Source: Desulfomonile sp963700305 (lineage in GTDB: Bacteria > Desulfobacterota > Desulfomonilia > Desulfomonilales > Desulfomonilaceae). From it: a DNA stretch of 64,000 bases. The notes beneath the pieces were generated by a model that was not told where the DNA came from, ran no database searches, and saw only the letters and a list, made by a program, of their open reading frames with translations. Positions 58,223 through 64,000 of the stretch are shown one piece after another (within the stretch, counting starts at the first letter, position 1; the number at the start of each line of letters is the position of its first letter). The position numbers were made by a program, and so were the translations under genes. The DNA lies in assembly GCA_963700305.1 (NCBI GenBank), contig CAVOXB010000021.1, forward strand, positions 186,001-250,000, read 5' to 3'.

Positions 58223-59257
58223 TCAGTGGATCAAGTGATCAGGTATTTTCACCTTCCGTTCTCTGTAATAACGAAGAGCTCCTTTGTGGAGGGGAACGTT
58301 CAAGCCATCCAGTGCCTTTTCCAATGATATGCTTTTGCACGCGGGGTGGACCCGCACCAGATAGTCAAGATTCTCATAAAATGTCTTCGTAAGTGCGTAC
58401 ACGACCTCCGGATTTAGTGAGGCGGTTACGGCAAGGATGTTGATATGCGCCAGGGTATTCACAGGCTTTTCCTGCCCTAAATACGAGCCCCCCGGAATGG
58501 TGAAACGAAAAACGTTTTTCCAGCCTTCCTCCCTGACGGAATCCATTTGAGCTTCGGAAATTTCAAGAAAACCCAGTGGCGGCTTTCCCTCGTTAAGCAG
58601 CTGAGCCACAAGGGGAATCGGCACGCCGCCGGTGAAATCTATGCCATCTGCGAGGCCCTTTCTCAGGGCTTCGGCCGCGGCCAGATTACTCATAGGCCGC
58701 AAGCGAGGCTTCGGCCTGCCCGCCTTTAACGACCTGAGAAGCAATTCAGTGATGAATCTGTTCCCGCTGTCTGGCAAGCCTGTGGCAAGGGACAAGCCAT
58801 CCAGGTCGTGAAGGGTGCCGGTCCGCATTTTGTCCGATCGTACCAGGAGGTGAAGGACATCCGGCCACAACGCTGTTATGCTTCTCAATTCAGGCACAGG
58901 CTGTCCTTTGAAAACACCGGACCCTGTTACTGCCATAGAACAGAACAAATCCTCCACGAGGATTAGATCAGCATCAGCTATTCGAATTGCTTCGATATTT
59001 TCCATGGAACCTTCGGACATCGCTGCTGAAACTCTTATACCCGCGTCTCTAAGCTTGGTGGTCCAGAGCGATGCCATTCCCAACCCAACGTGATAATAAG
59101 TCCCGCCAGGCATACCGGTGCCAATTAGGATGGAGATCCTTGCAGACTCCCTGTTTTGGCAAAAAGACTCAGAAGTGAACGAACCAAACAAGCAAATTAT
59201 CACGAAGAATAGAATCAGGTGCTTTTTGGCACCGGCTATGCTTTGCAGTGGATGCAT
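58223..59257 (-). CDS. TRAP transporter solute receptor, TAXI family
   Basis: Periplasmic receptor for TRAP-type uptake. I start it at the ATG at 59257, because a signal peptide follows (HLILFFVIICLFGSFTSESF); the open frame continues 106 codons upstream without family character. Conserved: ISILIGTGMPGGTYYHVGLG, MSEGSMENIEAIRIADADLI, DLDGLSLATGLPDSGNRFI, TGGVPIPLV and a Tyr-rich C-terminus. Mature length of about 320 residues is normal. The usual fused 4TM/12TM permease gene is not adjacent. Substrate unknown. Confidence 0.88.
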   Translation of the reverse strand: MHPLQSIAGAKKHLILFFVIICLFGSFTSESFCQNRESARISILIGTGMPGGTYYHVGLGMASLWTTKLRDAGIRVSAAMSEGSMENIEAIRIADADLILVEDLFCSMAVTGSGVFKGQPVPELRSITALWPDVLHLLVRSDKMRTGTLHDLDGLSLATGLPDSGNRFITELLLRSLKAGRPKPRLRPMSNLAAAEALRKGLADGIDFTGGVPIPLVAQLLNEGKPPLGFLEISEAQMDSVREEGWKNVFRFTIPGGSYLGQEKPVNTLAHINILAVTASLNPEVVYALTKTFYENLDYLVRVHPACKSISLEKALDGLNVPLHKGALRYYRERKVKIPDHLIH

Positions 59258-59601
59258 TCCATGCAAACACGTCGCCTCTCTGGGGACCTCCGAGAAAAAA
59301 GCTGTTGCAGCACGGCGCAGATTCCGAGATAAAGACTGCGTATTTTCGGAATGTTCGTTTCCGGATTTGATTTGCTGAAATGGTGCGTGAGCTTGATTAC
59401 TCAAGAGGCCGTGAGCAGCCTTTCTAAATTCAGATTCCGCTGTAAAGTCGACGGCGAAGTATAAACTCGAAAGGGGTTCATTAGCAATGGAATGTTTGAT
59501 CGTTACCTCAGTTGCGCGCGGTGAACGTCTTTCAGTATCAGCTGGAGGAAAACAATTCTTAATGGGTAATTTCACGATAATAGGCTGTTTAGAGGTGTCG
59601 C

Positions 59602-60213
59602 ATGTTTCTTAATCTATACCACGGCATTCGAGTGATTTGCGGGAGGCTCTTTGGTCGTGCATCCCTCCCCTGGCTTATGCTGGCCGTCGCAATGCTCCTG
59701 ACTATTGTTTCGACGAGAGATTCAAATTCAGCAGAGAGAAAGCCCGAGCAAAAAAAGGAATCGAAGAATTATCTGACTCCAGCAGAAATAGCTCAAATGG
59801 AGGCAAGCGTACTACGTTTTACTAACGAAGAGCGCGTTCGTAATGGCCTAAAGGCTTTGAAAGGCAGCGACGCGTTGATTTATATCTCGAAAAAACAGAG
59901 TAAGCACATGTGCGACTCGCAAGTTCTCGCTCATGAAGATGATGCCTTCCCTGATGGATGGAGGAAGCTGATTCAAAGGCTGAAATTAATAAGTGTGAGA
60001 TCAGGGGCCGAAAACATCGCGCTTCGCACTGTGGAATCTAACCGGGAAGCCTGGGCTCGAGAAGTCGTGACAGGCTGGATGAAGAGCGCTTCGCATAAGA
60101 GAAATATTCTCGAGCCCATGCATCGATATATCGGCGTGGGCGTTGTGCCATGCGCAAAAAGAATAGCGTACGTCACTCAAACATTTTCCTCTGATGTTGG
60201 GGTCGTGCCTTGA
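59602..60213 (+). CDS. CAP/SCP-family secreted protein
   Basis: A 203-residue exported protein with a signal helix (WLMLAVAMLLTIVSTR), a charged linker and one CAP domain: RFTNEERVRNGLKALKGSD, SKHMCDSQVLAHEDD with a metal-binding-type His, SGAENIAL, VTGWMKSASHKRNIL with the second His, and YIGVGVVPCAK. The Cys pair could form a disulfide. Bacterial CAP proteins are cell-envelope or secreted with varied roles. Intact, starting at the ATG at 59602. Confidence 0.92.
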   Translation: MFLNLYHGIRVICGRLFGRASLPWLMLAVAMLLTIVSTRDSNSAERKPEQKKESKNYLTPAEIAQMEASVLRFTNEERVRNGLKALKGSDALIYISKKQSKHMCDSQVLAHEDDAFPDGWRKLIQRLKLISVRSGAENIALRTVESNREAWAREVVTGWMKSASHKRNILEPMHRYIGVGVVPCAKRIAYVTQTFSSDVGVVP

Positions 60214-60325
60214 AATCTTTCTGAAATCAGAGGTATGATACACCCTGGAAGGGGCGGTGGCAGTTCGCGCATCATTGGCGGATCCCTGCCCTTGGTGAAT
60301 AATCCACTGGCCGAGGGGGCTTTCT

Positions 60326-60568
60326 ATGCACTTCAAGCTGTTGCGGCTTGGATTCATTATGGTTGTTTGTGGGTGTTTCTTGAGTTGCGCGCAAGTGGGG
60401 CCTCAGAAGAAGTCTCCTCTGGATGAACCTGGAATTAAGGAAGAAGACATTTCACAAAGGACGCCCGGGGAACCGTCGACGATCAATGTGCCGCCTGCCC
60501 CACCCGTGGAACCAGCGCCTCCTGTTGTTGATCCTGGCAGCCAACCTCGCAGAAGGATTAAGTGGTAA
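60326..60568 (+). CDS. Small Pro-rich lipoprotein
   Basis: An 80-residue lipoprotein. The N-terminus is a lipoprotein signal (LLRLGFIMVVCGCFLSCAQ) with cleavage before Cys21; the rest is disordered and Pro-rich (VPPAPPVEPAPPVVDPG) with a basic end (RRRIKW). The residue after Cys is Ala, so it is probably sent to the outer membrane. The ATG at 60326 follows GAGGGGG. No known family; it may be an envelope spacer. Confidence 0.75.
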   Translation: MHFKLLRLGFIMVVCGCFLSCAQVGPQKKSPLDEPGIKEEDISQRTPGEPSTINVPPAPPVEPAPPVVDPGSQPRRRIKW

Positions 60569-60811
60569 TTCTCAGAAATAGGACAGGGCCAAGGAATTGC
60601 GGCGTTGGAACTTCAAGAAACGGGGAACCATGGACGGGGTTGAATGTCTATAAGAGATCTTGTGTACTATTGAAGCTTGTGGCGGGGTATGAAAAATTGT
60701 TCTCTATTGTTAATAACTGATTTTTCGGGGACAGTTATATGTAAGATTCCGTCGGGAATTTCGATTTGTACTTTTATATGTGGATAACAGGACGGAGCGC
60801 GATCCCCAACT

Positions 60812-62005
60812 ATGGCTGCATTATTGTTAAATAGTCAATTTTTATTGCTTGCTGCTACAAACCTGTGTTTATTCCTGGTTGTGTCCACGTGGAGTTTTCT
60901 TCCCATTGTCATTGTAAGCTTGGGTGGGAATAGCATAGATGTGGGCCTTGTGATGGGCTCCATTGGGGTGACTTCTCTGGCCTCACTGCCTGTTCTAGCC
61001 CCGCTGATGGAGACTTATGGTCGAAGGATTTTCGTGGTAGGCGGAATTTTGCTAATCGGCTTGACCAACGCGGGATTTCTTCTGTTCGACTCCTATTCTC
61101 CCCTGATGATTCTGGTGCGATTGGTACAGGGGATGGCTTTTGCCGCATGCTTTAATGGGTGCGCCACTTCGATCGTGGACATTGTCCCACCTGATAAACG
61201 AGCACAAGGAATAGGCCTGTTCGGGATCTCGGGGTCGGTGGCTGTTGCCGTTGGACCTTATATAGGCGAAAAATTCTTGCTCACGTGGGGTCATACTGCC
61301 TATTTTCTATTGCTCGTAGGATTCGGACTCGTCGGTTTCCTCACCGCGCTGTTGGTCCGAGAATCCGAACGGCATGGGAACGGTCGGAAGATACAGGGCT
61401 TTTTTTTGACGGCCCTCAAGGACGGTCATCTCTCGATGATGGTATTGGCCGGGATTTTCGGGTCCGGCTTCGCTGCCATGAACACGTTCTTCCCATTGCT
61501 CGCGAACTCTCTCAAAATCGAGGCGGGCATGTTTTTTGTTTTTTACGGAATCAGTCTTCTCTCCGTGAGGATATTTCTAGGGCAAATGATAGACCGTGTA
61601 AATCGTGAAAAACTCCTAATGGCTTGTCTCATAGGATTTAGCATCATGCTTGTGTCCACATCCCAGCTGAAGGTTTCCAATGAGATAATATTCCTCGGTA
61701 GCCTTTTTGGAATTCTTCAGGGATTATCTTATCCCTCCATGATGGCAAGAATGGTGGATCGGGCAAATGAGCACAACAGAGCCGTGGTGGTTTCATTGTT
61801 CACGGGCTCATTCGGGGTAGGACTAAACGTCTCGGTTCTGGCCTGGGGATTCGTTGCGGACTCGAACGGCCTTCCATTTATGTTTCTAATAGGGGGGGGA
61901 GTGATGTTTGTCAGCGCAGTCATCGCATTCAGCTCCTATGTAGTCAGCAAGCAAGAGCCTTCCCTCCAAAAACAGGTCGTGCTGGAAAGCAGTGAACAGG
62001 ATTAG
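60812..62005 (+). CDS. Major facilitator superfamily transporter
   Basis: A 397-residue inner-membrane transporter with twelve predicted helices in two bundles. Motif-like elements are PLMETYGRRIFVVGGI between helices 2 and 3, DIVPPDKRAQGIGLFGISGS before helix 5, and MVDRANEHNRAVVVSLFTGS in the second half. This pattern suits drug-efflux or sugar-exporter type MFS proteins of bacteria, but the substrate is unknown. ATG at 60812. It is intact, with no regulator next to it. Confidence 0.9.
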   Translation: MAALLLNSQFLLLAATNLCLFLVVSTWSFLPIVIVSLGGNSIDVGLVMGSIGVTSLASLPVLAPLMETYGRRIFVVGGILLIGLTNAGFLLFDSYSPLMILVRLVQGMAFAACFNGCATSIVDIVPPDKRAQGIGLFGISGSVAVAVGPYIGEKFLLTWGHTAYFLLLVGFGLVGFLTALLVRESERHGNGRKIQGFFLTALKDGHLSMMVLAGIFGSGFAAMNTFFPLLANSLKIEAGMFFVFYGISLLSVRIFLGQMIDRVNREKLLMACLIGFSIMLVSTSQLKVSNEIIFLGSLFGILQGLSYPSMMARMVDRANEHNRAVVVSLFTGSFGVGLNVSVLAWGFVADSNGLPFMFLIGGGVMFVSAVIAFSSYVVSKQEPSLQKQVVLESSEQD

Positions 62006-63136
62006 ACTTCAATAATAGCCTTCTAAGACCGTACGGCACTTTCTGTAAGGAAATCATTTCTGTTTTTTCCATGGCCTTTCGCAATGCTTGCCACAAATGC
62101 AAATACAGATCAGGACGGCAATAGGGCGCGTATCCTGTCCGGTTAGGCTTCCGCCGTCGCTTTGCAACAATTTTCGCTCCAGCAACAGCGCACGCTCACG
62201 AACTGGCCATGATCGGTAGGCTGATTTGCTCCAGAATAGAGTCGATCAATCAGGAGACGAATTCATTTATTAGAAGCCAGGTATGGCCGAAACACACCAT
62301 CTCCACCCCCATGCATGAATGAATTATTTTCCCAACGTAGTTGTAATGCTGTTGCCATAAACCCGCACGCTAGGTTCCGGTTGATCCTGCCGTCCCTCCC
62401 ACCACCCAATGATCCGTCGACCCTAAGAGCATGAAAAATTTTCTGGCCAGGCTTCCAGAGCACCTCATGTCAAAACTAATCGACCAGTACTACCTGGAGG
62501 TTCAGCCTGGTATGAGACACTCCCTTGAACACTCGCCCTCCGCGCCATCTAATGACCGAATATGGGAGCTTCAGAGAAATCCAGCTCATCGTTCCTATGT
62601 AAACAGGAGAAGCCAAGAAATTAAGAAAGGACACTTAGGACCGGCCTAGCTAAAGGAGCCGAATTCCGGGACCTAATGGAGTAGACAATAATGTCGACGG
62701 CTTGGCGTGGACTCCGGGTTAATGCAATCCTTATGGGATCTCTACGCTAATGGCCAGCTAGCTTCGCCAGCAGTTGTTATTAATAGTTTTCGGCTTCTTT
62801 GGCCGCTATAAATATATTGTCCCCGGGCTTTTATGGGAATTCGCATTCCGTCAGGGAATCTCCAGATGCGGAAAGTTTCTCATCCCTCTCGGCAGGAATA
62901 TGGTCTCATTCGCCGTGCGCATATGGACTCCAACCCTCGTTTTGGAATGACGGTCGCTGGATCCCAAGCGGCCTTGAGACCTTGCGTATCTTATTTGAAC
63001 GCATACTAGCATAGGGTGGAATTGGAGCATACGCGGAATGAAACCCCGGAAGGGTCTCGAACTCGTCAGAACGCAAAGAGGCCGGGCGAACGCCCGACCT
63101 CCGGTTGTTTAATCTAATATCAGTCCGTTAAGTCGA
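62006..63136. other. 1.1-kb region without a recognised gene
   Basis: Several short open frames (for example 62431-62649 on the plus strand) have no ribosome site or family character. The only structured element is the terminator near 63078. It may contain gene debris. Confidence 0.4.
63078..63101 (-). terminator. Probable terminator of the 63137-63532 gene
   Basis: GAGGCCGGGCG (63078-63088) pairs with CGCCCGACCTC (63091-63101) with one mismatch and a 2-nt loop; on the minus strand it is followed by TTT. It lies 36 bp beyond the stop. Confidence 0.65.
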
Positions 63137-63532
63137 TTACCAGCCCTTAGGCGGTACATAAGCGTTGACCGGCGTGCAAGGCACTGCGGCTGTCACGTAT
63201 GCAGGCTCGCCTAGATCGATTTTGCAGCACTGGTCCATAGGAAGCTGTCCGGTGAACAGCGGAGCCGCGACCAGACCCATTGCCCTGAAGGGAATGCTCA
63301 GAGCAGCGTGGATCACGCCAGGAACCAAGGGGGGCTCACAAGCCGGCGCCACAGGGCCTCTCAGCGTGTATTCGTCCGGGCTGATGCCGGTCAAGCAAGC
63401 GTTTCCGCCGGCGAACACCTCATTAGGTATTCCAGGCACCGGCCACTTGCTAACGGTGTAACCCCAGGACATCCCCACGCTCATCACCATGATCGCAAGG
63501 ATCCCAAGAATTACAGCGGATTTCTTTACCAT
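63137..63532 (-). CDS. Exported Pro/Cys-containing protein of unknown function
   Basis: A 131-residue protein with a signal peptide (AVILGILAIMVMSVGMSWG) and a mature chain with several Cys (GGNACLTG, APACEPPLVPG, MDQCCKIDLG, AVPCTPVNAY) and many Pro residues, consistent with a disulfide-bonded periplasmic or surface protein. ATG at 63532 behind a GAGGATGAGGG region. I recognise no family. A second small exported-type protein of similar composition lies upstream on the same strand. Confidence 0.65.
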   Translation of the reverse strand: MVKKSAVILGILAIMVMSVGMSWGYTVSKWPVPGIPNEVFAGGNACLTGISPDEYTLRGPVAPACEPPLVPGVIHAALSIPFRAMGLVAAPLFTGQLPMDQCCKIDLGEPAYVTAAVPCTPVNAYVPPKGW

Positions 63533-63770
63533 ACCCTCATCCTCCTTTCATTCAAGAGCTTCCAGTCTCATACCGGAATAATCGTATATTCTCTTTAAGT
63601 TAAACAGGTTATTGCGTTATACTTAACTGAAAACCCGCTTGTTGTCAAGCACTTTTTCCGTTAACGCCATCCTGCTGAAATTCCGTGAAGGGGCAGTTTT
63701 TTCATCACAAGGACCGGACCAAAACCGCCGGCCCTGTGATGTTGATATTCGCTGCCCGCACGAATCTGGT

Positions 63771-63998
63771 TTACCAAAGAGCTCCAAACATCACTGTCGG
63801 GGCGCCGAGAAACATCGGAACTCCAGCAACTATGCTGGGAACTGGACCGAAGCCAGGACCGCAGGGGCCGCCGCCACCAAAACCGCCGAAGCCACCAAAG
63901 CAGCCGTAAACGCTGTCAACATGATTGAACAGCAAATCAAACGGCATACCGAGAAGATTCGCGATTGAAGTGATCATTCCAGGCCGCATTCCACCCAA
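63771..63998 (-). CDS. Gly-rich small protein, 5' end probably outside window
   Basis: The frame is open to the right edge, so the visible 75 residues may be only the C-terminal part. A Gly/Phe/Cys-rich stretch (CFGGFGGFGGGGPCGPG) is flanked by hydrophobic patches (LLGMPFDLLFN, VPMFLGAPTVMFGALW). The composition resembles cell-surface or membrane-associated Gly-rich proteins. No function can be assigned, and the start is unknown. Confidence 0.45.
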   Translation of the reverse strand: MGGMRPGMITSIANLLGMPFDLLFNHVDSVYGCFGGFGGFGGGGPCGPGFGPVPSIVAGVPMFLGAPTVMFGALW

Positions 63999-64000
63999 GG

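Noticed and set aside
62431..62649. 72-codon frame in the 62-63 kb gap
   Set aside because: No ribosome site, no family and no conserved composition.
1..64000. tRNA, rRNA or tmRNA genes
   Set aside because: None was recognised by eye on either strand; a covariance search was not possible here.

Overview
The window reads as a chromosomal segment of an anaerobic, probably sulfate-reducing or syntrophic member of Desulfobacterota, most like the Desulfomonile/Syntrophia group. The evidence is gene content: a soluble HdrABC heterodisulfide reductase whose HdrA is fused to a GltD-like NAD(P)H module, a TAXI-type TRAP receptor, a stand-alone AICAR transformylase, many PAS-rich histidine kinases, ankyrin proteins and frequent insertion sequences. 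The species is an inference; there is no rRNA or tRNA gene to settle it.

Layout. 0-2 kb: minus-strand efflux operon (HlyD-type adaptor plus a TolC-like factor running off the left edge). 2.5-4.8 kb: a frameshifted exported protein, a decayed IS701-type transposase and an isolated tatA. 5.3-9.1 kb: a frameshifted PAS histidine kinase, a small zinc-ribbon protein and a broken C-terminal processing protease. 9.5-16 kb: small exported proteins, a DUF202 membrane protein, a heavily decayed thiC, an orphan branched-chain-amino-acid-type binding protein and an interrupted ankyrin gene. 16.7-22 kb: HU, a fusion of cyclic-nucleotide domain, AAA+ domain and membrane polyferredoxin, and an intact IS1380-family element. 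22.3-29.2 kb: a broken and an intact PAS kinase and an acyl-CoA synthetase. 29.3-31.9 kb: a long ankyrin gene split by a nonsense codon, an IS200-type element and a frameshift. 32-40.6 kb: an orphan PstS-like receptor, a PilZ protein, glnD, a Ysc84 protein, AICAR transformylase, a TPR protein and a DUF3786 protein. 40.9-45.1 kb: three outer-membrane beta-barrel genes around a CYTH-domain gene. 45.4-51.4 kb: the hdrABC operon. 51.7-62 kb: B12/radical-SAM protein, ybaB-recR, an ABC permease with lipB, thiolase, TAXI receptor, CAP protein, lipoprotein and MFS transporter. 63-64 kb: two exported Cys/Gly/Pro-rich proteins.

Most striking observation. The CYTH gene (43527-44124) contains an exact 61-bp insertion: 29 bp of its own sequence, centred on a palindrome, is duplicated on either side of 32 bp of unrelated sequence. 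Removing 61 bp restores the reading frame across the insertion. A 29 + 32 unit is the geometry of a type I-E CRISPR repeat plus spacer, so this looks like the scar of an off-target Cas1-Cas2 spacer integration into a chromosomal gene, a possible CRISPR array at birth. The mechanism is inferred; the duplication is directly visible.

A second theme is gene disruption. About seventeen protein genes carry frameshifts or stops, while long neighbours (hdrA 4.4 kb, the 941-residue kinase, glnD) are intact. Many lesions are single-base changes in homopolymers, so genuine decay and sequencing error must be separated before metabolic conclusions are drawn, especially for purH and thiC.
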